In this document: one piece after another, positions 16,861 to 25,077 of the stretch
Position numbering within the stretch: the stretch's first letter is position 1
Layout of the letters: each line of letters starts with the position of its first letter
Assembly (NCBI GenBank): GCA_027587225.1
Contig: JAPDDQ010000043.1
Span: 1-64,000 of the forward strand
DNA length: 64,000 bases
Direction of reading: 5' to 3'
From: Solirubrobacter taibaiensis
Lineage (GTDB): Bacteria; Actinomycetota; Thermoleophilia; Solirubrobacterales; Solirubrobacteraceae
The notes under the pieces: model-generated
Told to the model about the DNA's origin: nothing
Database searches by the model: none
Seen by the model: only the letters and a program-made list of their open reading frames with translations
Position numbers and translations under genes: made by a program

Positions 16861-17277
16861 GTGTTTGAGCTCGTCCTGCAGACCTTGGCCTACAGCGGCG
16901 TGGGCCTCGCCGTCCTCCTGGTCGGGTTCATCGCCCTCGACCTGCTGACCCCCGGCCATCTCGGCACCCACGTGATGGAAGGCAACCGCGGCGCCGGGTT
17001 GATCGCCGGCACCGGGCTGGTTTCACTCGGCCTGATCCTGTGGTTCGCGATCTATTTCACCGGCGCGGGCTGGGACGGCCTCGTCGACGCGGGCGTGTTC
17101 GGCCTCGTCGGCGTGGCCACGCAGGCGGTCGGCTTCCTCGCCCTGGACATGCTGATCCCGGGCAAGCTCGCCGACCATTGCTTCGACGGCGGCGGGGAGC
17201 GGACGCATCCCGCCGCGTACGTGACGGCCGGGATTCAGCTGTCCGCTGCGCTCGTGATCTGCGCGGCGCTGACGTAG
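16861..17277 (+). CDS. DUF350 (YjfL-type) membrane protein
   Basis: 138 residues from GTG 16861, with GAGAGGGAG about 8 bases upstream. Four membrane helices form two repeats (about 5-30 and 43-65, then 74-97 and 112-136), each carrying the DUF350 LDLLTPG / LDMLIPGKL signature at the end of its first helix. Function is unknown. It co-occurs with YjfC-type ligases in E. coli yjf and in this locus, which suggests a membrane partner or transporter for the ligase product. The last 43 bases overlap, in antisense, the end of the reductase gene on the other strand. Confidence 0.85.
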   Translation: MFELVLQTLAYSGVGLAVLLVGFIALDLLTPGHLGTHVMEGNRGAGLIAGTGLVSLGLILWFAIYFTGAGWDGLVDAGVFGLVGVATQAVGFLALDMLIPGKLADHCFDGGGERTHPAAYVTAGIQLSAALVICAALT

Positions 17278-18209
17278 CTCAGCCACTTGGGGTCGGGAGC
17301 GCGCTCGCCGCGCTCCATCGAGTGCACGAGCTCGACGACGGCGTCGTTGTGCGGCGTCGGGATGCCGAGCTCGCGGCCCTTGCTCGCGACGCCGCCGTTG
17401 ACGACGTCGACCTCGGTCTCGCGGCCCGCGTCGAGGTCCTGCAGCATCGACGGCCGGACGTTGGCCATGTGCCGCATCATCTGCTCGAGCCCTTCGGGGC
17501 CGAACTCGTACGCGTGCACGTCGTGCATCTCGCCGAGCTCCAGGCCCTGCGCGCGGGCGACGGTGACGCCCTCCTCCCACAGCGCGTAGACCGCTTCGGG
17601 GCCCTGCTCGGCCACCCCGCCGTAGCGCAGGCCGGAGACGGCGGAGAGGCCGGTGAAGGTGGAGTTGACCTGGAGCTTGGTCCAGATCATCCCGCGCACG
17701 TTGTCGGTGATGCGCGTGGTGCCGATCGGCTTGAGCGCCTTCGCGAGCCGGCGTGCGCGCTCGGTGAGCATGCCGTCGAGCTCGCCGACGACGTACCCGC
17801 CGTCGGAGTCGCGGATCAGCTCGCCGGGGCCGACGTTGGAGCCGCCCCACTCGACGAGGCAGGCGAGCAGGTTGCCCTCGCCCACCATCGCCTCGATGTT
17901 GTCCTGGATGAGCCCGTTGCCGAGCGTGACGAAGGCCTCGATGTCACCGCGCTCGACCAGCGGCGGGATCACCACCGGGTGCAGCGGCGACTTGACGGCG
18001 ATCAGCGCGAAGTCGAACTCGCCTTCCAGCTGATCGATGCTCGCGACGGCCTCGACCTTGACCGGCGCCCCGTCGTTGATGACGAGGCCGGGGTCGTTGA
18101 GCTTGGCCACGTGCGCCTCGTTGGCGTCGAGCACGACGACGTCGGCGTCGGCCAGCGCGGCGGTGATGCCGCCGATCGCGCCCCCACCCACCACCAGGAT
18201 CCTGGACAT
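17235..18209 (-). CDS. Ketopantoate reductase family (PanE/ApbA-like) oxidoreductase
   Basis: 324 residues from ATG 18207-18209. An N-terminal Rossmann fold with VVGGGAIGG (5-13) binds NADP. The ApbA C-terminal helical domain contains the LQVNSTFT...SGL region, in which the lysine-asparagine pair of ketopantoate reductases is plausible (TKLQVN). Family knowledge: PanE reduces 2-dehydropantoate in CoA synthesis, but many paralogues act on other 2-oxoacids and no pan gene is nearby, so the substrate is open. Its 3' end overlaps the DUF350 gene by 43 bases (tail to tail). Confidence 0.8.
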   Translation of the reverse strand: MSRILVVGGGAIGGITAALADADVVVLDANEAHVAKLNDPGLVINDGAPVKVEAVASIDQLEGEFDFALIAVKSPLHPVVIPPLVERGDIEAFVTLGNGLIQDNIEAMVGEGNLLACLVEWGGSNVGPGELIRDSDGGYVVGELDGMLTERARRLAKALKPIGTTRITDNVRGMIWTKLQVNSTFTGLSAVSGLRYGGVAEQGPEAVYALWEEGVTVARAQGLELGEMHDVHAYEFGPEGLEQMMRHMANVRPSMLQDLDAGRETEVDVVNGGVASKGRELGIPTPHNDAVVELVHSMERGERAPDPKWLSYVSAAQITSAADS

Positions 18210-18214
18210 GCCGC

Positions 18215-19045
18215 CTAGCGTAGGCGGAACGTGGCACTGCGCGCGAGCTCGGTGCCCTCGTCGGAGGCGGTGAGCAGCACCCGGGCCTGGACCTTGCGGC
18301 CCCGGGGAGCCGTGAAGCGCACGCTGCCGTCGGCCTTGGTCTTGGCGGCCTTCACGGGCCACCAGCCGAAGCGCTCTTTCAGCTTGAGCTGCAGCACGAC
18401 GGTGGAGCCGGCCGCGCCGGGCGTGACCTTGGCGAGGATCGTGCGGCCGCGCTGGACCGCGCTGACCTTGCGGTCGAGCACGAGCACCTGGACGGGCGGG
18501 GCGGACTCGGTGCCGGCGACCGCGGTGTAGCTCGCGGTGGTGGACGGCGTGACGGTGGCGGTGAACGCGCCGCCCGCGCCGACGGTGGCCGTGCTCTGCT
18601 CGACACCCTCGGTCTGGATCGAGAGCGTCGCGCCCTCGGGCAGCGCGGCGCGGCCCTTGAGCGTGTACGGCTTGCCCGGCGCGGCGGGCTCCTTCGCGGC
18701 GTCGAGCAGCAGGCGGTGGACGGCGATGTCGCCGCGCATCGTCGGGTGCAGCCGGCACAGGTACGCGTAGCTGCCCGGCGTGTCGAACTTCAGCTCGAAC
18801 ATCGCGTCCATCAACAGCCGCGGGGAGGACCAGCTGCGGTCCTCGGCGGCCACGTCGTGCGCGCGCAGCGAGGCGTTGTGCCACGTGACGGTGTCGCCGG
18901 CGAGCACGTTCAGGTGCGGCACGGCGAACGACGCGTTGTAGATCGGGACGGCCGGCCCGTCGTGCTTCGCGTCGTGGTCGTGCTGGGCCAACGCGGGGGC
19001 CGGAAGGAGGAGCAGCAGGGCGGTCGAGAGCAGGGCGCGGCGCAT
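18215..19045 (-). CDS. Secreted cupredoxin with a C-terminal beta-sandwich extension
   Basis: 276 residues from ATG 19043-19045; the open frame extending upstream is spurious. A signal peptide ends near ALAQ (about 21). A plastocyanin/amicyanin-like domain (about 30-110) has a type I copper site: an upstream His (HNAS/AHDV) and the C-x-x-H-x-x-M cluster CRLHPTM. The remaining about 165 residues look like beta-sandwich (Ig/FnIII-like) repeats. The protein is probably an extracellular electron carrier or copper holder. It is divergent from the tandem cupredoxin and multicopper oxidase genes, sharing the 148-base region 19046-19193. Confidence 0.85.
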   Translation of the reverse strand: MRRALLSTALLLLLPAPALAQHDHDAKHDGPAVPIYNASFAVPHLNVLAGDTVTWHNASLRAHDVAAEDRSWSSPRLLMDAMFELKFDTPGSYAYLCRLHPTMRGDIAVHRLLLDAAKEPAAPGKPYTLKGRAALPEGATLSIQTEGVEQSTATVGAGGAFTATVTPSTTASYTAVAGTESAPPVQVLVLDRKVSAVQRGRTILAKVTPGAAGSTVVLQLKLKERFGWWPVKAAKTKADGSVRFTAPRGRKVQARVLLTASDEGTELARSATFRLR

Positions 19046-19193
19046 GCAGCGGCGACTATCTCGCGTCCGGAGCAGCCGTGAAATGGAGTTCTCCGCCCAC
19101 CTGGGATCGGTTATCCACACCGCGTATAAGTGCCAGCACCACACTTTGCCGGAATACTTGACTTCGCTTGCGCGGAGGCGTTTTTTGGGATCC
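19046..19193. promoter_or_regulatory. Divergent control region of the copper-protein cluster
   Basis: A 148-base gap between divergent cupredoxin genes, more AT-rich than its surroundings. It contains CGTATAAGTG near 19120 and TTGACTTCG near 19157, which could be promoter parts, plus GGAGG at 19174-19178 upstream of the plus-strand ATG. I could not identify a convincing CsoR/CopY-type palindrome, so the regulator is unknown. Confidence 0.4.
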
Positions 19194-20249
19194 ATGATCC
19201 TCCTCCGCACCGTGGTCGCTGCCGCCGCGATCACGCTTGCTGTACCGGCCATGGCACAGGCCAAGACCAAAGACATGTACGTCGGATCGCCCCCGGCCAC
19301 GACCAAGAAGCTCGGCGAGGCCACCGTCGCGAACGCGTTCTTCCCGAGCAAGCTGACCGTCAACGCCGGTGATTCGGTGTCGTTCATCCCGGCCGGCTTC
19401 CACAACGTCGACATCCCGAAGAAGGGCGCCGGTTCGGTGCCGTTCCTCGTCCCCAGCGGCCAGAAGGTCGCGGGGTCGCTCGACGCCGCCGGCACCCCGT
19501 TCTGGTTCAACGGCCAGGACGCGATGGGCCCCAACCCGGCGCTGTTCGCGGCCGCCGGCTACGGCAAGAAGTTCACCTACACCGGCGCCAAGGAGATCCA
19601 GTCCGGGCTCCCGGGTGAGAAGGCCAAGCCGATGACGGTCAAGTTCACCAAGGCCGGCTCCTACAAGGTCTACTGCGACATCCACCCGGGCATGGAGGCG
19701 TCCGTCAAGGTCGTCAAGAAGGGCGCGAAGGTTCCGACGGCCAAGCAGGACGCGGCCGCCGTGAAGAAGCAGGCCGACGCGGCGGTCAAGGCCGCCAAGG
19801 GCCTCGAGACCCAGGCGCAGGCGGCGAACACCGTCGCGCTGGGCACCACCGCCAAGGGCGGCCTGGAGTACCTCGGCATGGTTCCGGCCAAGCTCACGGT
19901 CGCGCCCGGCACCACGGTCAAGTTCACGATGGGCAAGGGCAGCTACGAGACGCACACCGCCTCGTTCGGCCCCGGCGACATCACCGACGGCACCTCCTAC
20001 ATGGGCGCGATCGCCAAGTCGTTCGAGTCCCCGGCGATCGACCCGCGCGGCCTGTACCCGAGCGACGTGACCCCGGTCTCGCTGAGCCCGACGACGCACG
20101 GCAACGGGTTCTGGAGCTCGGGCGCGCTGGACAGCGTCTCGGCGTCACCGCTGCCGGTGGACGCGAGCGTCAAGTTCGACACGCCCGGCACGTACGCCTA
20201 CTACTGCCTCATCCACCCCTTCATGGTCGGTTCCGTCCAAGTCCAGTGA
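19194..20249 (+). CDS. Secreted tandem cupredoxin (two plastocyanin-like domains)
   Basis: 351 residues from ATG 19194. The signal peptide ends in PAMAQA (about 22). Domain 1 (about 35-185) has FHNVDI as the first His ligand and CDIHPGM as the C-H-M cluster. An Ala/Lys-rich helical linker (about 190-225) leads to domain 2 (about 230-351), with THTAS and CLIHPFM. Both copper sites look complete. The product is secreted. Its stop overlaps the start of the multicopper oxidase gene (GTGA), so the two are co-translated, and it is a plausible electron donor or copper supplier to that oxidase. Confidence 0.88.
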   Translation: MILLRTVVAAAAITLAVPAMAQAKTKDMYVGSPPATTKKLGEATVANAFFPSKLTVNAGDSVSFIPAGFHNVDIPKKGAGSVPFLVPSGQKVAGSLDAAGTPFWFNGQDAMGPNPALFAAAGYGKKFTYTGAKEIQSGLPGEKAKPMTVKFTKAGSYKVYCDIHPGMEASVKVVKKGAKVPTAKQDAAAVKKQADAAVKAAKGLETQAQAANTVALGTTAKGGLEYLGMVPAKLTVAPGTTVKFTMGKGSYETHTASFGPGDITDGTSYMGAIAKSFESPAIDPRGLYPSDVTPVSLSPTTHGNGFWSSGALDSVSASPLPVDASVKFDTPGTYAYYCLIHPFMVGSVQVQ

Positions 20250-21181
20250 GACACACCGCGGCGGCCATCCTCTGCGGCTTGGTAGCACTGCTCGCGGCCC
20301 CGTCCGCTTCCTCTGAAGCCGCGACCCGGGAGTACTGGGTCGCGGCGGTTCCGGTGACGTTGAACATCGCGCCCAACCAGCGCGATGCGATCCACGGCAC
20401 CGCCTTGACGCCGGCCGAGACCGTGTTCGGCACGGTCGTCTACCGGCGCTACACGAAGGGCTGGAAGCGGCCGATCCAGAACGTCACGGCGCCCGGCTCC
20501 GGCAACACGGACCTCATCCCCGGGCCGCTGATCCGCGCGCGCGTCGGCGACAAGATCCGCGTGCACTTCAAGAACCTGGACACGGCCTTCAACCGGCCGC
20601 ACTCCATGCACTTCCACGGCGTCGAGTACAAGCCCGACTCCGACGGCTCCTACCTTCCCGGCTTCTCCGGCCCGGACGCCGACGTCAAGCCCGGGAAGAC
20701 CTGGACCTACAAGCTCACCGCGGGCAAGGACTCCGCCGGCGCCTGGCCGTACCACGACCACGGGCCGGAGATGGGTCCCTCGCTCGAGGGCGGCATGTTC
20801 GGGATGCTCTCGATCCTCGGCAAGCGTGAGCGCGTGCCCGACCGCGAGTACGTCGTGATCTTCTCGCCGATGGGCAAGTTCCAGGCCGTCAACGGCCGCG
20901 CGTTCGTGGGCAACACGCCGGTGTTCAAGTCGCGCGTCGGTGAGCTCGTGCAGTGGGACGTGGCCGTGATCGGCTCCGAGCACCACACCTTCCACGTCCA
21001 CGGCCACCGCTGGCGCAACCCGCTGGGCGTGCCCGTGGACACGATCACGCTCGGCCCGGCCGAGTCAGCGCGCGTGCGCTGGCGGGAACGCGACCCCGGC
21101 ACGTGGATGTACCACTGCCACGTGGAGTCGCACATGATGGCCGGGATGATCGGGATCTATCAGGTCAACAAGGCGCGGTAG
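20246..21181 (+). CDS. Two-domain multicopper oxidase (small laccase-like)
   Basis: 311 residues from GTG 20246, with a signal peptide of about 25 residues. Only two cupredoxin domains are present. The four copper motifs are MHFHG, YHDHG, HHTFHVHGH and the C-terminal MYHCHVESHMMAGM, which contains the T1 Cys, His and axial Met. Family knowledge: two-domain laccases assemble as trimers, with the T2/T3 cluster between subunits and T1 copper in domain 2, and oxidise phenols, metals or Cu(I). Translationally coupled to the tandem cupredoxin. Its last 22 bases overlap the end of rsmI on the opposite strand. Confidence 0.9.
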   Translation: MRHTAAAILCGLVALLAAPSASSEAATREYWVAAVPVTLNIAPNQRDAIHGTALTPAETVFGTVVYRRYTKGWKRPIQNVTAPGSGNTDLIPGPLIRARVGDKIRVHFKNLDTAFNRPHSMHFHGVEYKPDSDGSYLPGFSGPDADVKPGKTWTYKLTAGKDSAGAWPYHDHGPEMGPSLEGGMFGMLSILGKRERVPDREYVVIFSPMGKFQAVNGRAFVGNTPVFKSRVGELVQWDVAVIGSEHHTFHVHGHRWRNPLGVPVDTITLGPAESARVRWRERDPGTWMYHCHVESHMMAGMIGIYQVNKAR

Positions 21182-21960
21182 AGCTCGTTCGACGGCGCGC
21201 CGGTGAGCTCGGAGACGACCTTCGCGGCCGTCTTCGAGCGGGCGCCGGCGTCGACGAGCAGCTTCACCGCGGCGACCGCCTTCGGGTCGAGGCCGGTGAG
21301 CTCGGGCGCCCCGCCGACCACCAATACGATCTCGCCCCGCGGGTCTTCCCCCGCGTACTTCGCCGCGAGCTCCTGCGCACTGCCGCGGACGATCTCCTCG
21401 TGCAGCTTCGTCAGCTCGCGGCAGACGGCGGCGGGCCGCTCGGGGTCGAGCTCGGCGAGGATCTTGAGGCTGGCGCCGACGCGGCGGGGCGACTCGAACG
21501 CCACGACGGTCTCGGGCGCGGTGAACACCTCCCGCAACGGACCGGCCTTGCGCGGGAGAAAGCCCGCGAAGCGCCAGACGTCGTTGGGCAGCCCGCTCGC
21601 GACGAGCGCCGTGATCGTGGCCGACGGGCCGGGCAGCACCTCGACGGTGAGTCCCGCTGCGATCGTGGCCTGGACGAGGTCGTAGCCCGGGTCGTTCACG
21701 AGCGGCATGCCCGCGTCGCTGACGAGGGCGACCGTCGCGCCGGCCTGCATCCGCTCGACCAGCTCTCCCGCCCGGGCGCGCTCGTTGTGCTCGTGGTAGG
21801 AGATCAGCGTCGCGCTGATGCCGTGGCGCTTGAGCAGGCCCTGCGTGTGGCGCGTGTCCTCGCACGCGACCACGTCCGCGTCGCGCAGCGCGGTCAGGAC
21901 GCGCAGCGTGATGTCCTCCAGGTTCCCGATCGGGGTCGGGCAGACGACGAGCCGGCTCAC
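21160..21960 (-). CDS. rsmI: 16S rRNA (cytidine-1402 2'-O) methyltransferase
   Basis: 266 residues, GTG start at 21958-21960 overlapping the ROK kinase stop (GTGA). A tetrapyrrole-methylase fold with PTPIGNLEDIT, ACEDTRHT, SYHEHNE, the SDAGMPLVNDPG loop and LPGPSA; these are diagnostic of RsmI. It methylates C1402 in the ribosomal decoding centre using SAM. A C-terminal HTH-like domain (about 225-266) is present, as in most family members. Cytosolic housekeeping enzyme. Confidence 0.94.
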   Translation of the reverse strand: MSRLVVCPTPIGNLEDITLRVLTALRDADVVACEDTRHTQGLLKRHGISATLISYHEHNERARAGELVERMQAGATVALVSDAGMPLVNDPGYDLVQATIAAGLTVEVLPGPSATITALVASGLPNDVWRFAGFLPRKAGPLREVFTAPETVVAFESPRRVGASLKILAELDPERPAAVCRELTKLHEEIVRGSAQELAAKYAGEDPRGEIVLVVGGAPELTGLDPKAVAAVKLLVDAGARSKTAAKVVSELTGAPSNELYRALLT

Positions 21961-22946
21961 TTGGGGTGGGCTTCGATGGCGCCCGTCGGGACCCCGGCGA
22001 GCACGTCCCGCGCGAGCAGGCCCGCGCCGATCATCCCCGCCTCGGGCCCCATGCGGGCGGCCTCGACGCGCACCACGTCCTTGCCCGGCGCCAGCGCGCG
22101 GTCCTTCATGACCTCGCGGGCGGGCGCGAGCAGCAGCTCCCCCGCCGCGATCACGCCGCCGCCGATCACGATCACCTGCGGGTTGAAGATGTTCACGAGG
22201 TTGACGAGGCCGACGCCCAACGCGCGGCCGATCGTCTCGATCGCGCCGCGGGCCACCGGGTCCCCCGCCGTGGCGAGCTCGGTGATCAGCGGACCGGTGA
22301 GCTCGCGGCCCTCCTCGAGCGCGTGACCGAGCGCGGTGTCGGGCTGGCGGGCGACCGACAGCGACGCTTCACGCACGAGCGCGGTGCCGGACGCGACGGA
22401 CTCCAGACAGCCCCAGTTCGGGCAGTTGCCCTGGCACGGACGGCCGTTCATGTCGACGATCATGTGGCCCATCTCGGCGCCGCCCATGATCCAACCGCGG
22501 TAGATCTCGCCGTTGAGCAGCAGCCCGCCGCCGATCCCGGTGCCGAGCGTGAGCAGCGCCATGTCGGTCGCGCCCTGGGCGACGCCGAGCCGCGATTCGC
22601 AGACCGCGTGGCAGTTCCCGTCGTTGTCCACGACGACCGGCATCTGCAGGCGCTCGGACATCACGGCACCGAACGCGATGTCCTTCAGCGGGACGTTGAC
22701 GGCCTGCACCGCCATACCCGTGCGCGAGTCGAACGTGCACGGGATGCCGAAGCCGATCGCGTCGATCTGCCCGACGGCTTTTCTGATCTCGTCGACCGCA
22801 TCGGCGACCATCTGCACGAGTTCGTCCTGTGAGAGTCCATACACAGGACGGTTGGTACGGTGGATCACAGTTAGATCCGCGCCGACCGCTCCCGCCAGCA
22901 GCTTCGTGCCGCCAAGGTCGACGCCGATGACGTAGCCCTCGGCCAT
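21957..22946 (-). CDS. ROK family sugar kinase, probable glucokinase
   Basis: 329 residues. The ATP motif DLGGTKLLAG lies at the N-terminus. VVVDNDGNC contains the catalytic Asp region, and LGTGIGGG is the second phosphate loop. The ROK zinc signature CQGNCPNWGCLE lies near 165, and VIGGGV and MGPEAGMIGAG are present late in the protein. There is no helix-turn-helix, so it is a kinase rather than a ROK repressor. Glucose is the most likely substrate by family size and motifs, but N-acetylated sugars or mannose cannot be excluded. Coupled to rsmI. Confidence 0.85.
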   Translation of the reverse strand: MAEGYVIGVDLGGTKLLAGAVGADLTVIHRTNRPVYGLSQDELVQMVADAVDEIRKAVGQIDAIGFGIPCTFDSRTGMAVQAVNVPLKDIAFGAVMSERLQMPVVVDNDGNCHAVCESRLGVAQGATDMALLTLGTGIGGGLLLNGEIYRGWIMGGAEMGHMIVDMNGRPCQGNCPNWGCLESVASGTALVREASLSVARQPDTALGHALEEGRELTGPLITELATAGDPVARGAIETIGRALGVGLVNLVNIFNPQVIVIGGGVIAAGELLLAPAREVMKDRALAPGKDVVRVEAARMGPEAGMIGAGLLARDVLAGVPTGAIEAHPK

Positions 22947-22972
22947 AAGTCGGCCACACTATCGCCTTCCGC

Positions 22973-24115
22973 ATGGCCGATCCCGAAGACAAGCCGCCCT
23001 ACAACGTCTACCGCTCGAAGCCGAAGCTGTTCGGCCGGCGCGACGACGACGGTGGCCTTGCGTCGATGCAGCGCGAGGAGCAGCAGGCTCCCCCGCACGG
23101 GTGGGAGGACGAGCCCGGTCCGCCACGGCGCCGCCGTCGGCTCCCGCTTCCGCGCCGGCGCCCTGGGCGCCGGCGGCGTTTCGGCTTCTGGCGTGTGCTC
23201 CGGTGGCTCGTCACCGGCGTGGTGGCGTGGCTCGCGATCTCGCTCGTGCTGTTCCTGGTGTCGGCGCAGATCCAGTCGTCATCGGTCTCGGACGCCGCGG
23301 ACAACGAACTGGGCGGCGCCGGCTATCCGCTCACGTCGCCCAACACGGTGCTGGTGCTCGGGTCCGACGCGCGGACGAAGGACTCCAAGGAGCCGGGCGC
23401 CAACAAGATCGGCCAGGCGTCGCGGTCGGACTCGATCCTGCTGCTGCGGATCGGCGGCGGCAAGAACGCGACGCTCTCGATCCCGCGCGACACCGTCGTC
23501 GAGATCCCGGGCAGCGGCCAGAACAAGATCAACGCCGCTTACGCCATCGGCGGGCCCGCACTCGCGATCCGCACGGTCGAGAACTACCTCGGCATCCCGG
23601 TCAACCACCTGATCGAGGTCAACTTCGAGAACTTCCCGCAGCTGATCGACGCGCTCGGCGGCGTGTCGTACCGCGGCGGCTGCGTCGTGTCGCGGATCAA
23701 CGGCGGCTTCAAGAACGGCGGCTACACCCTGCGGCTGAAGGCCGGCGAGCAGGAGATCGACGGCAAGCAGGCCTTGGCGTTGGCCCGCACGCGCAAGAAC
23801 GAGTGCAACCCGAAGGAATCGGACCTCACCCGCGCCCGGCGCCAGCAGAAGATCATGAACTCGATCAAGGACAAGGTCACGTCCGTCGAGACCTTCGTCC
23901 GGCTGCCCTGGGTGGCTTGGGCGGCGCCCAAGGCGATCCGCTCGGACATGTCCGGCCCGACCTTGCTCGGCGTGGTCGGAGCGGAGCTCACGGCGGGCAC
24001 CGCGAAGCCCAACGTGCTCAAGCCGACGGGCACTGTGACGCTGCCGGACGGCGGCGCCGGCCTCACCGTCGACGACGCTGCCAAGCAGCGCGCCGTCGAC
24101 CGCTTCCTGCGCTAG
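22973..24115 (+). CDS. LytR-CpsA-Psr (LCP) cell-wall ligase
   Basis: 380 residues. A long cytosolic N-terminus (about 1-70), Pro/Arg-rich with RRRRR runs, precedes one membrane helix (about 73-97). The external LCP domain starts with NTVLVLGSDAR and has DSILLLRI, SIPRDT, the INAAYAIGG region and DGKQALALARTR. These include the conserved Arg and Asp residues that bind the polyprenyl pyrophosphate. Family knowledge: LCP enzymes transfer teichoic acids or arabinogalactan-like polymers from undecaprenyl carriers to peptidoglycan. The stop shares the bases CTAG (24112-24115) with the stop of the convergent dehydrogenase. Confidence 0.9.
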   Translation: MADPEDKPPYNVYRSKPKLFGRRDDDGGLASMQREEQQAPPHGWEDEPGPPRRRRRLPLPRRRPGRRRRFGFWRVLRWLVTGVVAWLAISLVLFLVSAQIQSSSVSDAADNELGGAGYPLTSPNTVLVLGSDARTKDSKEPGANKIGQASRSDSILLLRIGGGKNATLSIPRDTVVEIPGSGQNKINAAYAIGGPALAIRTVENYLGIPVNHLIEVNFENFPQLIDALGGVSYRGGCVVSRINGGFKNGGYTLRLKAGEQEIDGKQALALARTRKNECNPKESDLTRARRQQKIMNSIKDKVTSVETFVRLPWVAWAAPKAIRSDMSGPTLLGVVGAELTAGTAKPNVLKPTGTVTLPDGGAGLTVDDAAKQRAVDRFLR

Positions 24116-25077
24116 AGGTAGGCGGCCGCGACCTGTTCGCGGTGCCAGGTGGAGTCGCCGAAGGCGCGGGCGTTGGCTTCGGCGCGCTTGAAGTAGAGGT
24201 GCAGGTCGTGCTCCCAGGTGAAGCCGATCCCGCCGTGGACCTGCATCGATGAGCGGCAGACGTTGACGGCCGCGTCGCTCGCGTAGGCCTTGGCGCAGTT
24301 CGCCGCCATGAAGGCGTTCTCGGGGTCGTGCTCGAGCGCCCAGGCGGCCCACAGGACGACGTTCCGCGCGCCCTCGGTCTCCAGGAACATCTGCGCGCAG
24401 GCGTGGGAGACGGCCTGGTAGGAGCCGATCGGGCGGCCGAACTGCTTGCGCTCCTTGGCGTACTCCACGGACATCCGCGTGATCGCGGCGGCGACGCCGA
24501 CGGACTCGGCCGCGGCGGCGACCGCGACCGCGTGCCAGGCCGTGCCGAAGTGGTCGCCGGCAATCTCCTCGCCGCCGCCGTCGAACTCGACGGTGAACAG
24601 CGGGCGGGTCGGGTCCAGCGCCCGGGCCGGTTCCACGGACACCGCGGAGGCGGGCACCGCGAAATGCCCCTGCGCGGTCGTGACGACGAAGACGTCCGCC
24701 CCGTCGGCGGCGGGCACCGCGATCTTGGTGCCCTTCAGGCCGTCCATCGTGGAGGCCGCGGGGTCGAACTCGCCCGGGTCCCACATCGCGACCGTCCCGC
24801 GCCCGTCCAGTTCCGGATGCAACAGCCGCGCGGCCCAGTGCGAGGCCAGGGGTGTCGGCGCCAATGAAGACCCGAGCTCCTCGGCGACGACGGCCAGCTC
24901 GACCATCCCGAAGTCGGCGATCTCGGGCCAGCCGAGCTCGACGACTTCGTCCCAGGTGTCGTCGGCGCCGCCGTCCAGGGCGATCTCCCGTACGCGGGCG
25001 ATCGGATAGCGCGCGGCGAGCCAGTCCCGCGCGGTGCGCTTGATCTCGCGCTGGTCCTCGGTCAGGTCGAAGTTCAT
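24112..25077 (-). CDS. Acyl-CoA dehydrogenase, shorter partner
   Basis: 321 residues from ATG 25075-25077; the open frame further upstream is a shadow of the next gene. It has an N-terminal helical domain, a short beta domain and a C-terminal helical domain with YAKERKQFGRPIGSYQAV and QVHGGIGFTWEHDLH, typical of FAD acyl-CoA dehydrogenases. It is about 60 residues shorter than usual. ATGA overlap with a second, full-length acyl-CoA dehydrogenase recalls the heteromeric FadE pairs used for steroid or branched side-chain oxidation in Actinobacteria (ChsE type). A heteromer is inferred. Confidence 0.85.
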   Translation of the reverse strand: MNFDLTEDQREIKRTARDWLAARYPIARVREIALDGGADDTWDEVVELGWPEIADFGMVELAVVAEELGSSLAPTPLASHWAARLLHPELDGRGTVAMWDPGEFDPAASTMDGLKGTKIAVPAADGADVFVVTTAQGHFAVPASAVSVEPARALDPTRPLFTVEFDGGGEEIAGDHFGTAWHAVAVAAAAESVGVAAAITRMSVEYAKERKQFGRPIGSYQAVSHACAQMFLETEGARNVVLWAAWALEHDPENAFMAANCAKAYASDAAVNVCRSSMQVHGGIGFTWEHDLHLYFKRAEANARAFGDSTWHREQVAAAYL

